This document shows positions 11,043 to 22,009 of a DNA stretch of 64,000 nucleotides, piece after piece; the stretch's first letter is position 1, and every line of letters begins with the position of its first letter. Where the stretch lies: NCBI GenBank assembly GCA_029964075.1, contig CM057134.1, positions 20,748,905 to 20,812,904 on the forward strand, read 5' to 3'. A program made the translations under genes and the position numbers. A model generated the notes under the pieces. The model searched no databases. It saw only the letters and a list, made by a program, of their open reading frames with translations, and had not been told where the DNA came from. Source of the stretch: Patiria pectinifera. Its lineage: Eukaryota > Echinodermata > Asteroidea > Valvatida > Asterinidae.

Positions 11043-11297
11043 CAAGTGCTAAATCAGTGCGACCAGTTGCCTTAAGTTCCTTCACGAACTTGCCAACCAG
11101 ATCCGTGCCAGCGTGTTTCTCGGTGTACTTAACGAGCATTTTCCAGGTCGCCTGCACTGTGTCTCTCACATCATTTCTGTCAAAGACATCAAGATCAGCA
11201 AGTTGGAAACCCAAATGTATTCCAAAGACAATGCCTTGTTTGCCCAACTTTTCGGCCAATGTGTGTAGCTTGTCCTGCGCAAGGCAATTTGGGATGC
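11043..11297 (-). CDS. Death-domain exon (exon 3), paralogue 1
   Basis: A 255-nt exon with a strong acceptor (attttgttttcattacag) and donor GTGAGC, phase 1 on both sides. It encodes 84 complete residues starting IPNCLAQDKLHTLAEKLG. The pattern L-x2-LA-x2-LG, LGF, DxVxxTxxxxW and a closing GRTDLAL matches a six-helix death domain (helix 1 LHTLAEKLG, helix 4 DTVQATWKMLV, helix 6 near GR-DLA). Paralogue 2 has the same exon length, phase and open frame. A DED or CARD would be the main alternatives; the GRxDLA ending favours a death domain. Confidence 0.75.
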
Positions 11298-11400
11298 CTG
11301 TAATGAAAACAAAATATTTCTCTGAGAGAAATATTCCCAGAATTGAATAACTTGCCTCCCATACTAGGCGTATCATGGTTGGGTCAAGGCGAGGGGGCAG

Positions 11401-11721
11401 TGGCAGCGCGAGCATGGCGTGAGATACGAAAAACACGATATATTTAATTAAATTGTTACGATCTTCCTGAGACAACATGTAGTATCACATTGCATATTAA
11501 TATGAACAAATTGGGAAGGAAATGAGTATTTTCGAGAAGGCGTGGACGAATAATCGCGAAAGCACGTACTGCACGTTGCGAATAACAACACCAAGTACAC
11601 GACAAAAAAACATTACTAGCCAATTGCCGTATCGAATCAGGATGCGGGAAGAAAGTTTCCTATCCAGGGTTTACTATTGGAAACTAGGTTGGAAATAAAG
11701 TAAGCACTGGGGACGAGGTTG
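11401..11721 (-). mobile_element. Mutator-like MITE, truncated copy
   Basis: Matches the inner and right part of the 5410-5922 element (cagcg-gagca-ggcgtgag through GGGGACGAGGTTG) but lacks the left end. Paralogue 2 has a different element (43401-43655) at this spot. Confidence 0.65.
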
Positions 11722-12066
11722 AGTGAATCCCGAATGCGTTAGGAGCTTTCCCTCGCAAGGTCTGAATCCCGCCGCCTGAATTTAAATCACAACGGTAATG
11801 TTTGTACGGAACCAGCCTATTGTAATATGGCAATATGCCACGAATGTGCAATTCGGAGGTGATGAGCTTCGGTTTTTGCTGAATTCGAAAGTGTCTCTGG
11901 CAACTATCAATAAAGAGAGGTCATTACTTTTCAGTATTTAAAACCTATGCAGTTGAAATGATTGAAATTTTCCTGACTGAGTTAACTGAGTTTTTTCATA
12001 GTGTGCAACCACCGTCCATGCACAAAGCTGAACACTGATTCATAAAATCTGATTATAACTAACACC

Positions 12067-12395
12067 GGGAAACTATGGACTTGTATCTCTGATATTATGT
12101 CTGGTAGCAAAACACAGATCGACTATATCCTTGTCAACAGAAAATGGAGAAACTCAATTAAGAATGTCGAGGCGTACATCAGTTTCGATAGCACTGGTTC
12201 AGATCACCGTATACTGCCCCAGTTCGTAACAGATGTAGTGCACTGTGTACTCAATCCGATACAACCACTGAGAGCTATCAACACCTTATACAAGCCAATG
12301 ATGAATCAGCAAAAACTCTCCAACCAACCAGAAAAAAAAGAGGAGAAAACAGTTATCCAAAGATACCCGTGTCGAAACTGCCAGGCAAAATAGTC
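12067..12395 (+). pseudogene. LINE endonuclease fragment, copy 1
   Basis: The frame MSGSKTQIDYILVNRKW ... GSDHRIL contains the QIDYI and SDHR motifs near the C-terminus of APE-type LINE endonucleases. After SDHR about 110 bp are missing relative to the copy at 44388-44830, with short matching sequence (gtatactg-like) at the junction. This suggests a simple deletion. Dead LINE piece in an intron of the death-domain gene. Confidence 0.6.
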
Positions 12396-13224
12396 AGGTT
12401 CACAATGTATTTTCGTGGGGGTTTTATGGGGATTAGCAAAACTATACATTTTTAAAAACGTTATGATATACTGAATCCAAAAACCAATGTTTCCATTTTT
12501 TTTCCGACACCATTTTGTCGGCCATTTTGTGGGGACGGGATAAAGGGGCGATCGATCCAACCCCCCACTCTAAGATCTTGGCCGTTCCATGACAGATTAG
12601 AATGAAATTTGGTAAGCTTGTGAAGATAACACGGCCAAGCACATGTGTAGAGTCTCAGTTCAATAGAACAAAGCATGCTGTCATTATCTTTGTTTATAAC
12701 TCACTCTACAAATTATCCCTTTATCCTATACATATTCAATGAAAAAGTTACCATTTTACGATACCCTGCGTTTGAAATTTACATTTCGCAATAACGGTAG
12801 GTCCGAATTTTGTAAAATAAAGTGTCCCCTTGTGCACATCATATCGGCCTTAAATTTAGTTTCAAGTTAGGCTGTGGACGACATTTAAAAGGCACAATTA
12901 TTGGGAGAAAATGGGGAGGGCAGGCGGAGGATTCCACAGTTCTTGTATTGGGTTAAATATGGGTAATCCTATACTTTACTAGTTTATTCTTTGTAGCCTG
13001 CACAGGTACATATTAAAGGACATGGACACAAATAATACTTCATAAAATAATCAACACCAAGTAGGAGGGCATGTTCATTAACACATAAAATTGTACTTTT
13101 CAACATAATATTGTAGCTAAATTCAAAACTGAGCAGAATACCTAGGCTACGATGGCCCGGCGCCTGAATTCCCGCACTTACAATAATGAGTGCTTCAGCA
13201 CGGGGTGTACCCTCCGGGTCCACT

Positions 13225-13410
13225 CGATAGTCCGAAAGTTAAAAAGTCCGAAAAATTCCCATACCGGGGTTCATTATAGTCACAAAATGAAATAAGGTTC
13301 GTTACTCCGAGCATTACATTTTGATGATAAAGTCAGAAGGTTCGATAGTCAAAATTAAAGGGTTAATTAGTCCGAAGATTATTATAAGATGGAATGATGA
13401 ACTTAAAAAA
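13225..13410. repeat. GATAGTCCGAA-type repeat, truncated copy
   Basis: Starts cactcgatagtccgaaag and carries repeated gttcgatagtc / ttagtccgaa motifs. A fuller copy is at 45355-45625, where the motif also appears inverted at the far end. Confidence 0.5.
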
Positions 13411-14600
13411 GTGACCACCGTGCTATAATAAGCCCAGGTTTGTGTGTCCGCGTACCTCAGCAAGGCGTGATCAGCGGTGTATGACGTAACCACTTAGACG
13501 CGTATTGTTGATGTACCCTAACATGGCACGCCCCATAACATGGCACAATTTGATTTCTGCCCCCATATAGTGCCTTGCTAGAGCATTTTCTCCCCCATCA
13601 AGTTAATTTGGGACCAAGTTGACTTGGGACCGAGTTGACATGGGACCGAGTTGACTTGGTAATGAGTTGACTCGAACTGACTTGGATTGGGACCGAATTG
13701 ACTCGAAAATAACTCAGCTCCGGCATGGTCTGGTGTCTTTGTGCCATTCTCACCCATTGTGAACGATGTATTGGTGCTGAGCATCTCATACGTAACTATG
13801 TAAGAGCTTGCCCCGAATCATGTGATTAGCAACAGTGTCTTTGGTCTGGAGAATTCACAGTTAAAATGTGCCAAGCATTCTGAGCAAGTCATTGTACCAG
13901 ACGTTTTTCAAATGTAAATCCCAAAGGGTATAGGTTACACGCAAATGGCTTATTTGATTCACAGAACGCGATCTGTCTTTTTTGTATGATGTACTGTACA
14001 TGAACGTACGTACCTAGAGTACATTCATTCACACGCTCAAAGGTCAAAGTTCTCTCATTATTAAAGATACATGTTTATTTCTAAAATTCTGCAATTTCAT
14101 TGGCCGCTACCACTTTCGGTAGATGAGCTCGTTGGTTGTGTACAAACGTGTGGCAGATCCGTCAAGTCGGGGTTCTCTATCCACATAGGGCATAGCGGGG
14201 CGGCGCATGAGGGCACGCGCTACTGATGAGCGGGGACGGCGCACTATACACGGAAAACGGACCATGATCAACGGCATACAGAATCCCGACTGGGGTCAAG
14301 TCTACCATAAAAGGGGCCGGCCACCAAAATCTTGTAGATTAGGAATATCTTAAACCAATTTCAATATGTCTCCCCAATTTTGAGAAATCTGCGTCTCAAA
14401 AAGTGTAAGAACTTGTTTTTTGCCAGCCTGTAGGTCTATCTCTGTGATTGTATATCACAACTTGCGTAGTTTGAAAGCTGTCACACTGCTATATAGCAAT
14501 ATATATGCAATATATATGCAAACGTCGGTATATCATACAGTCGTGTCTGTCAAGTTGCCCAAGCTGTCCACCTATGCATGGACGAAACACATCTTATTTT
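13411..14600. other. Paralogue-1 intron segment with a GACTTGGGACCGAGTT array
   Basis: From 13605 to 13700 there are tandem variants of GACTTGGGACCGAGTTGA. The surrounding 13430-13790 is a diverged inverted copy of 50758-51115. From 14100 to 14420 sequence is GC-richer with no matching paralogue in the window. No gene is visible. Confidence 0.5.
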
Positions 14601-15449
14601 TAAGAGCACATTGCCAAGCATCTGTTTGGGAGCAGGATTTAATCCTCCATCCTCCGGATCCGCTCAAGCTTGGCTGGACGAGAGGGTTGATATTATAGTG
14701 GCTTAATTGGTCCCAGTTTTGGCAAACGTTTCCCCGGTCCTTATGAAATGACTAATAACATTCCAGGATAGTTTATCAGTTTAAATTAGATTTAAAAATA
14801 TCTGAATTAAGCAGCTTATTGTTTACTTTGACTTTCTAGACTACTTTGCCTATGTGAAAAAAATTGAAAGGTTACAGGCATGCCTCTTGAAAGAGATATA
14901 TCTAATCTGATATATCTAATCTGGAGGGGCTACCACAAGCCCACTGACTAATACCTTATTCATAAACCTTCACAACCCTCGCCTTTGTTTTGTATATCAT
15001 GTTTGCATCCAGGCGATTGGCATTGCCCCCATTTTTCCCTGCAATATTTTCCATTAAAAAAAAATGGGAAAAGGAGTGTTACATCACTGGTACCACAAAA
15101 CCGTGGGTTTTGAATTAATTAAACTTCCAAGCCGGACAATAGCCTGGGCTGTTCGCGGGAACATAGTTTTGACCCAATCATGTTGTGCACATTACATGGA
15201 TTCATTTTGTGCCACTCTCATGGCTTGCAATGAAGCCCAAAAAAAAAAAAATCCCAATCAAAATCGAATCTTGGCTTTTCAAGGCTGTTCCATCGTATAC
15301 TAATTACGAACCAAGTTCAATATTAACCATGGTTTTGAAACTGCTAATCGACTAATAATTTTTATGAGTGACACATTTTGTAGCACACTGTAACACCCAA
15401 GAGCACCTGTTCCCAAGGGTGCAGGTGAATGTGGGTTGGGGACGGGTTC

Positions 15450-15518
15450 CCCAAGCACCACCGTTCCCCCTTTCACTGCATCCCCTGGGTCGCAACTGGT
15501 CTTGAATCTACATTGGTT
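15450..15518 (-). pseudogene. Remnant of exon 2 (linker exon), paralogue 1
   Basis: After the same caatcaatgcag acceptor as in paralogue 2 the sequence reads AA-CCA-ATG-TAG, so the frame stops at once. Internal deletions remove much of the exon and the GCAAGT donor. The right border is approximate. Confidence 0.55.
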
Positions 15519-16879
15519 CTGCATTGATTGAGTATAACAATTTACAAATAATTATGTAATAACATCTCGTTTGATTTTCTTGACAAAAGACAGTGTACAC
15601 TTATGGAATATGCCCTTGCACATCAAGGGTCTAGGATATGCGAGCAGATTCGGCTATTAAAGGAATATTACGGCCTGAAATGCGCCCAATTGGGCTACAA
15701 AACGCGTTTTAAACGAAATGATATTAAATCAAAAGAACATTTAAAAGTAGAATACAACTGTCCGCACAACCATTCATTAAAAACTTGGCGTGTTTGTATT
15801 ATTCTCGCGAGAACCAGTGTGTATCACCCGTCATCCACGCAGCACAGACTCCTGCACAACGTCTGATAAAAGCATGCAGATAAATGCGATCTCGCGCCTC
15901 AGCCAATTGAAGTCGATTTTACTTTTTGAACAAATGTGTTCATATTATGAACTTTACTCATTAAAATTGAGTTTTCTTTGATACACAAGGTCTGGTTGGA
16001 TCGTCATGAAACTTGGTGGAAAGTAAGATAATAGTATTAGTATGCAAAATCCGAAGTGATGTCATAATGACGTAAGCGGTCGATTTGTACATGATTTTTA
16101 TACATTTTAAAATATATTTCTTGAATATGTACATTTAAAAAAAATGTTTTGTGTATGAACCACCTAACTTCCGGTTTTATGACACAATATATCAAAGGGA
16201 ATAAGCACAAACACTGAAAAATACAGAGGAGGTAATTTCTAAATCTACAGGCAGTGCCGAATTCGAGTTTCTCTAACACTATCTAAAATCTTGACATGTA
16301 GGCCTACATAATTTATTAATTTGCACAAGCCATTTTGGCGCCAGTGGACCTTGGCCGGGAAGGTTGTTTGCCGTTTTTACTGTAATGTTTCCTTGACCTT
16401 GCTATGATAGCATTATTCAACCTGCGGTTACACACATTAGCTTTATTTAAACCAGTCATGCCTATTACGCCAATTCCAGTGTAGTTTCGTTTCAATAAAA
16501 TAGCTATTCATGCTTTACCCTCTTCAACTTTTTCCTCATAAAATCTAGACTAATAAAATATCCTCAACTTGCCCCAAACTTGCCATCTACCGATCATATA
16601 CATGTAGATAAATTTGGTCCTTTAGTCTTTCATATTTGCCATTCCTTGTATCCAACAAATGACACTGCAAACGACCTCCTTGGTTAGAATATACACACAA
16701 ACATCATCCAACAAAACATGGTTCACCCCAGCTGCGCTGGCTGCCAGACTATATTCATTATTTCGTAGAACCGTAAAATGCGTCAGTGGTGGGAAGCTGC
16801 AATCTCTCTATCAAAATAGACAAAACTTGGGAATAGAGTTTGCAAATAACGTGAACTTTTCACAGTTACTAGGCCATAA

Positions 16880-16999
16880 CTTGTAAATAATGCCTCTGTT
16901 ATTTTTATGAAATGGAGCGAGCCACGTATATTTTTTTCAATATTTTTTTTTTTTTTTTAATTCGGTCACTTTCTTTTTAGAAAATTTTGACTCACCATG
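16880..16999 (+). mobile_element. Right end of a mariner-like element
   Basis: Sequence tatttttatgaaatgga...cggtcactttctttt ends in TTTTGACTCACCATGTA, the complement of a GGTGAGTCAAAA mariner-type terminus with TA. The same end is at 56872-56988 in paralogue 2. The left end is not identified. Confidence 0.35.
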
Positions 17000-17643
17000 T
17001 ACATGTAATTTTTGATGTACATGTATTATGTTTGATTCGGTGATGGAATGAAATGCATTGATTAATGTGCAACTAATAAATCCTGTGAAAGAGAGGAATA
17101 GTTACAAGGCGCTTGTTTTTTTCTATAGGGCAAGAGCGGGTGGGGTACTAACGAATTCAAAAGACCTGAAACATAATGACGTCAAGCAGTGTTTCTACAG
17201 GTGGCTGAGTGGGGCAGTGCACTGCAGATGAATTACGACCGTGTATATTTTTTGCACACACAATAGTGATTCGTCCTCACAGTAGTGCCATATTAATTGT
17301 TGTGTCAGTGCCATTTGTTTGGTGTCAAACATGGATGATAACACAATTCATGTTGATTTATATTCGACACGGCATTTTATAAGCACGACGTTTGAAATGG
17401 GCCATATAAGGTTCTTCGAACTTAATAATATCGTGAAAAGATCACGACAGTGGGTTCTTTCAGGAAAGAAGGCTTTGGAATGTTATACGAAAATGGAGCC
17501 CCGACCTGCAAGCCTGTCACTCTTCGATTCTTTTCCACCGAATTTTCTCAGGTAATGTATACTTCACTCTTTGTTGGTGTCAGTCTCATTCAACTTATAA
17601 GTACGGACATTACTGAGGCCCAGTATCGGGTGCACTTCATAAC

Positions 17644-18984
17644 TGTCACAAGACGTGTTAAAATTATTCCTTTTATTTTCGGAGTTAATTTATTAGTAGA
17701 CTAAATGTGTACTCCCGTAAAGTGTTATGTAACATCTGAGGTTGATGCTAGATGAATTATGCAAATCGTAATTCCTTTACCCTTTGTTGCATACCTATTC
17801 CGGGCTTGCACCCATGTGGGGCTCAGTCGTGGTGCAAGCTCCAGTAAGTTTGTATTCAAAACTGGGTTAATCGGGTAACTGGCATTCCGGGGAGGGGTAT
17901 AAAACCCTCGCCCACGTGTTTTCGGATTGAGTTTTGCGGTGCGGGAGCCGGAGTGAGTGTGTCTCGCCGGGTTGGGTGTTCGCTAAGCGGATGGGTGTGG
18001 ACCTTCAGCGCTGAGGCTGTCGAGTTGGGAGCCGCCAAAGGCTGCGTGTCGGGCGGACTTCTTGTACCCTCTTTTAGAGGGGAGTTTTTAAAAATCCCGC
18101 TTGTGGGCGATTGAGGCCCATTGTGTTATTACCGCATCGCAATCTCCCGGGAACGCCAGACCCACGGATAGGCCCGTACGAAGCCGAAGGCCGTGTGAGT
18201 AATTATTATTATTAGTAATGTATAATCATTTATTGTGTATTGTATACTTGGGAAAAATCTGTATTTTCACATTTAAGATGAATGCCGTTTCATGGTGTAA
18301 GAAACTTGTGCATTTAAAGTGAAAACCGTGTTCATTGTGTGAAGTTGTAATATTTCACCAACTTATAACCTGTGTATTTCTTGAATGTGAAATGTTGGCC
18401 CAACCCGCATGTTTATTAGAATGTACTTATGGATATTACAGGGCTTCCCGTAATCCTACCCTACGATGGCTAGCGGGGCGGCCACTGCCCTTTACTTTCA
18501 CTGAAGTTTGACGTGACGTGAACCTCCACCTACTCTCCGACGGTCGGTGCGTAGGGGGCCTACCCAAGCAGCAGACCGGGTTCTGAAGCTCATCAAGTTC
18601 ATAGGGGGAATCGTCCCACGGCGACGCTCAAGCCGGACACAAATACTTATGTTGTAATTAATAGAGCTGTGTCATACTTATGTTGTAATTAATAGAGCTG
18701 TGTCATACTTATATTGTAATAAATAGAGCTGTGTCAGAATTACGTTGGTTTTAATGAGGCAATGTAACGCGAACACTAAAACATTCTGGGGACACAAACT
18801 GTGAACATAATTTTGGCCGGTAATCAAGCAGATGTATATAATAATTTAATTTTGGTTTATTTCTTTCTCGTAATAAATGGTTTAATTTTGTGATTGATAA
18901 ATCCTGTGTTGAGTCCTCTGTTCTTTTGAGTTATTCCTTGATTTTTGGTCTGAGTAGAGCGGCGCAAGGGTCCGCTCTGCGACA
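17644..18984 (+). mobile_element. Solo LTR (retroelement fossil) with 5-bp TSD ATAAC
   Basis: A 1341-bp stretch from TGTCACAAG to CTGCGACA, flanked by ATAAC (17639-17643, 18985-18989). Paralogue 2 has the empty site at 58709-58713. A TATAAAA box at 17898-17904 and AATAAA at 18872-18877 give plus-strand LTR organisation. No internal region is present, so this is a solo LTR fossil, inserted after the gene duplication. Family is undetermined (Gypsy or BEL are compatible with a 5-bp duplication). Confidence 0.8.
18643..18736 (+). repeat. Triplicated 31-bp unit inside the solo LTR
   Basis: Three near-identical tandem units beginning atacttatgttgtaattaat and ending gagctgtgtc, differing at about two positions. 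Confidence 0.8.
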
Positions 18985-19206
18985 ATAACTCTCCTCTAAG
19001 CTACTGGCCGTAGGCTACGGAAAGTTTTGGCATTTTTGTGTTATTTCAACGAATTTACATGTCATGTAATTTGACAGTGCTTAGCCAATAAAGATAACAC
19101 AATTCTACACTGTAATTCACTTAAGCATATATCTAAACATTGATGAATATTCAACAAGAATTGGAACATTTACTTGGTATTTAAAACAAAACAAAAAACC
19201 GCTTAC

Positions 19207-19213
19207 CTGCCAT
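19207..19213 (-). CDS. Alternative first exon 1b, paralogue 1
   Basis: ATGGCAG followed by the donor gtaagc, preceded by gatctcgat-like 5' sequence (minus strand). It ends one base into a codon, so it joins the phase-1 exons downstream. Exon 1a at 20361-20367 is a tandem relative with similar following intron sequence. Confidence 0.5.
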
Positions 19214-19306
19214 GGTTTATCTCGATTAATGAAGTCCAATCGTGTGCTGACAATCGATGACGTACTATTTTGTACATTAGGGCGTGACGTACTATTTGTT
19301 ACACTA

Positions 19307-19778
19307 GGGTTGCAGACCAGTAAATCGGTCCGAAATTGCCTACGCCGGCCAAATCACGATTTGCATGCCCTCAAAATCTTCAGTATTGAGCATACTGTGG
19401 GCCATGAACTTGAAGGGTTGTAAAAGAAATATGGCTGGAAGCCGTGCACAGGACTGTGAGCTTGTAGTTCCGTTCAATTTGGAAGAAATTGGGGCCCTAA
19501 AAGCGCTCTATTTTGCAATGGAGTGTAGGCATCGTTTTTCAAAATGGCGGTGGGCCTCAGGACTATTTTAAGGGGTGATCATCTTCGAATGGAAATTTCT
19601 CCTAACAGTCATCAGTTGACCCCCTGTAAATTGAAAAGAAAATGAAAGATGATGAAATAAGCTTCAATTTGATGTGTGTCTCGAACACCTTGGAGAGTTG
19701 TGAGTATTTATCCCAAATTTCTGAAGTGGGAGCATTTATCATTGGGGTCAATGGAAGTTTATTTACTGGTCTGGAACC
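19307..19778 (+). mobile_element. TA-target MITE, copy 1
   Basis: 472 bp flanked by TA on both sides. TIRs are GGGTTGCAGACCAGTAAAT / ATTTACTGGTCTGGAACC. A closely related copy in opposite orientation is at 58175-58645 and a diverged one at 49355-49826. TA targets fit a Tc1/mariner-type mobiliser. The two unit paralogues carry this family at different positions, so these are independent insertions. Confidence 0.7.
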
Positions 19779-19917
19779 TATAGGTTGCTTTTTGTCAGGG
19801 AATTTACAAGTCATGTTATGTGCCAGTACTTTGCCAATAAAAACAGCACATAGGCCTACTTCACCGTATTCCACTTAGGCACAGATGAATATTACACAAA
19901 AATTTGAGCATTTACTT

Positions 19918-20329
19918 CAGGCGCGGTTCTACGGGGGGGGGGCTAGGGGGTGGGCTGTAGCCCCAAAATTTTTGTCTAGCCCCCCAAAATAAATTCCGTG
20001 AAAAAAAAATGCATTAGCCAAAAGAAGGATTGTGATGTACATGCGAACGGTCTCCCTCTAAGAAAGAAATAGCCGTGACGAGGGTGCATTAGTTAATATA
20101 GTGTGAATGATTTTAGGATTTTATTGGCGCTCCCCATTGAAAATATGGCATGAGCATATTTTCAATGGGGAGCGCCAAAAACAACCCCCCCCCCCCCCCA
20201 TTGATTTTCGGAGGCCTAAGTGTCTGGAAAAAATAACCGGTCAACATTTCAGCACGCCTCCCTGAAAAAATTCTGGATCCACCGTGCTGCCCCCCCCCCA
20301 AAAAAAAATTGGTTCTAGAACCGCGCCTG
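19918..20329. mobile_element. hAT-type MITE with 8-bp TSD ATTTACTT
   Basis: 412 bp with TIRs CAGGCGCGGTTCTA / TAGAACCGCGCCTG and duplication ATTTACTT (19910-19917, 20330-20337). Paralogue 2 has the single empty copy at 59877-59884. It lies in the start of intron 1a of paralogue 1. Interior is non-coding with G, C and A runs and a long hairpin (20124-20178). Confidence 0.85.
20124..20178. repeat. Perfect 24-bp hairpin inside the hAT MITE
   Basis: Arms 20124-20147 (starting TTGGCGCTCCCC) and 20155-20178 are exact inverse complements around the 7-bp loop gcatgag. It could be a remnant of another short element or a structured RNA stem. Confidence 0.75.
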
Positions 20330-20360
20330 ATTTACTTTACGATTTGTTAACAACACTCAC

Positions 20361-20367
20361 CTGCCAT
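20361..20367 (-). CDS. Alternative first exon 1a, paralogue 1
   Basis: ACAACC-ATGGCAG followed by the donor gtgagt on the minus strand, phase 1. The adenine three bases before the ATG and the G after it fit a start codon. The upstream 20385-20442 derives from a Mutator-like MITE end. The Ngaro element begins about 100 bp upstream. Confidence 0.5.
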
Positions 20368-20384
20368 GGTTGTCAGTTGGTAGT

Positions 20385-20442
20385 AGTGAGAGAACAGGAA
20401 GTGGTGGGAGCGTACTGCTCGTCACCATGGGAACGGATTGGG
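20385..20442. mobile_element. Decayed MITE end upstream of exon 1a, paralogue 1
   Basis: gtgagagaacaggaagtggt and onward matches the terminal about 57 bp of the Mutator-like MITE (as at 52165-52222). Same position as 59941-59997 in paralogue 2, so it predates the duplication. Confidence 0.55.
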
Positions 20443-20466
20443 ACCAGTCGTGTATACAATCATGAC

Positions 20467-20530
20467 ATACTATTTGCATCGCGGTGGACGTTGAGGGCGA
20501 CTGATTCCACATCAGTCGCGATTCTGCCGG
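20467..20530 (+). repeat. Ngaro split repeat A1
   Basis: 64 bp identical to A2 (29893-29956). It begins with the target-like core atactatttg and contains the inverted repeat gcgactgat / atcagtcgc. Confidence 0.9.
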
Positions 20531-21130
20531 CCCCGCGATCGGGCGCCTTGGCTATCGGGCTGTCCGATTATGGCCAAATATCTCTCCCCATAGCTTGTAT
20601 ATTGCTGGAACAAGTAGAGGAACAGTGCTGCATGCGGGAAGATTCAAGAGGAATGACCTATGGTTTATTTTGTATCCTTAAATGACAAATTATATATAAT
20701 TTAGGAAAACGGAGTCTTCAGGTATGTTGTTCATTTTTATACGACGTGTCGAGGGTGCAGAATACTCTTGGCTTTGCACGGATGCGTGCTCATGGTGCGT
20801 GTTTGGGTTTGTTATTTATTTGGTATTATGGAGGGTTTATTTCTGCTTGGCATGGTAGCATCAACTTGTCGATTTTTATGGAATCAATTTTCTTCCATTT
20901 TGGATTGGTAAATTCGTCTTGGCTTTGGAGTGAGTGGCATGCACACATATCGCGTATCGGGTCGGTGCGCATACCTGTAATTCACATGCAAATCAGTACA
21001 TGCCTTCGTTATCGTTCCGCACTGTTGCGTTCAGGCGTGGTCCTTTGTTCCTGCGTAGGCGAGGGTGGAGATCGTTTCTTGCACCATAGCACACAGATCT
21101 TTTGAAAGATTGCTGAGTGACAACGAAATC

Positions 21131-22009
21131 ATGGCCGACGTTTACGATGCTATAGAGGTTAGTTTGTCTTTGGTTTCAGGCATTCGTTAAAGAGGCAATG
21201 CTGAGTTTTTACGGTTTATAGGGTTGAGTCTCTCTTTAGGTTTCAAGAAACTCGTTGTAAATGCATGCTTCTAATGAAGCCTTGACATGTGAGATGCCTA
21301 AAGGTGGGATAATTTTTGAGACCAATGGCCGAATGTGCATTATGTTAATAAATACATTTTAATTAAAAAGGATGGTATTGCAGGCTATCGAGAAAATTAT
21401 TGCGCTTTTATTATTATCATATGGTTAATAATATTTGGGTTTTATTTTTTGGTTGCTCCGGATCCTATGGGTACATATTGATAAGCGCTAAATCTACGAG
21501 CGTTGGGAGAGTTTCGTATGAGATATTAACTTAGTTATTCGCAAATTGGTTTCATGAGTTTATAATTATTCGCGAATTGTTGATATTTTTTTTTTTTTTG
21601 GCAGGAGAATGCGGAGGCATATGGGGAGACAGAGGAGGCCGTCAATGCGCTCTTCAAGGGGCTATGTGGAGCCTTTAAGGTCTCCAAAAAGTGTTTTGAT
21701 TCCTTGGTAGGCGATGGTTGGGACGATGTAAGTCAGTTGGAAGATTTGGACAGTGATTGGCGAAATCACGTTTTGGCTTTGGCGCCAAATGGCGGTCAGA
21801 AACGGAATTTGGAGAAAATGTTACAGCGAGTTGAAGCAGGCCCGCTCGACCAGCAGGTACCGAAAAGAAGACGCCTAGATGCGGGTGGTCCAGTCGAGGG
21901 TGATGCAGGCGCATCGGACGTAGCGGGTACGTCGAGTGCGAGCGGCGGTCCTCGCGCCAATGATGTGGTGCCAGCCCCCACGTCGACGCCTTCAGCGCCT
22001 TCGCAGGTA
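21131..22009 (+). CDS. Ngaro N-terminal Gag-like block
   Basis: An ATG (MADVYDAIE) at 21131 and an open stretch from 21606 to 22009. The latter has an acidic N-terminal part (ENAEAYGETEEA) and a low-complexity tail rich in Ala, Ser and Pro. The segment between them and the tail border carry splice-like signals. No known fold is recognised; position before the zinc-knuckle block suggests the Gag N-terminus. Confidence 0.45.

Larger units (their letters stand above)
9431..20367 (-). pseudogene. Small death-domain gene, paralogue 1 (exon 2 broken)
   Basis: Minus-strand gene with alternative first exons (20361-20367 or 19207-19213), exon 2 remnant (near 15450-15518), death-domain exon 11043-11297 and terminal exon 9431-9504. 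All junctions are phase 1. Exon 2 has an in-frame TAG at its fourth codon and has lost its donor by deletion, whereas paralogue 2 keeps both. Because exon 2 has the same phase at both ends, skipping it would still join M-A-Gly to the domain in frame, so a shorter product (about 111 residues) is possible. The death-domain family mediates homotypic contacts in apoptotic and innate immune signalling; a cytosolic adaptor role is inferred. A 9.7-kb Ngaro element lies about 100 bp upstream of exon 1a. Confidence 0.6.

Noticed and set aside
15603-15866. 87-residue ORF with a matching ORF at 55556-55819
   Set aside because: The two copies differ by about ten replacements and hardly any silent changes, with no domain, splice support or start context. 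This looks like neutral drift in duplicated non-coding DNA.
17319-17555. Open frame with a relative at 57948-58175, ending near a GTAATG donor-like site
   Set aside because: The frames agree only in part between the paralogues and length changes break the match, so coding is not supported. The region could still be an old exon.
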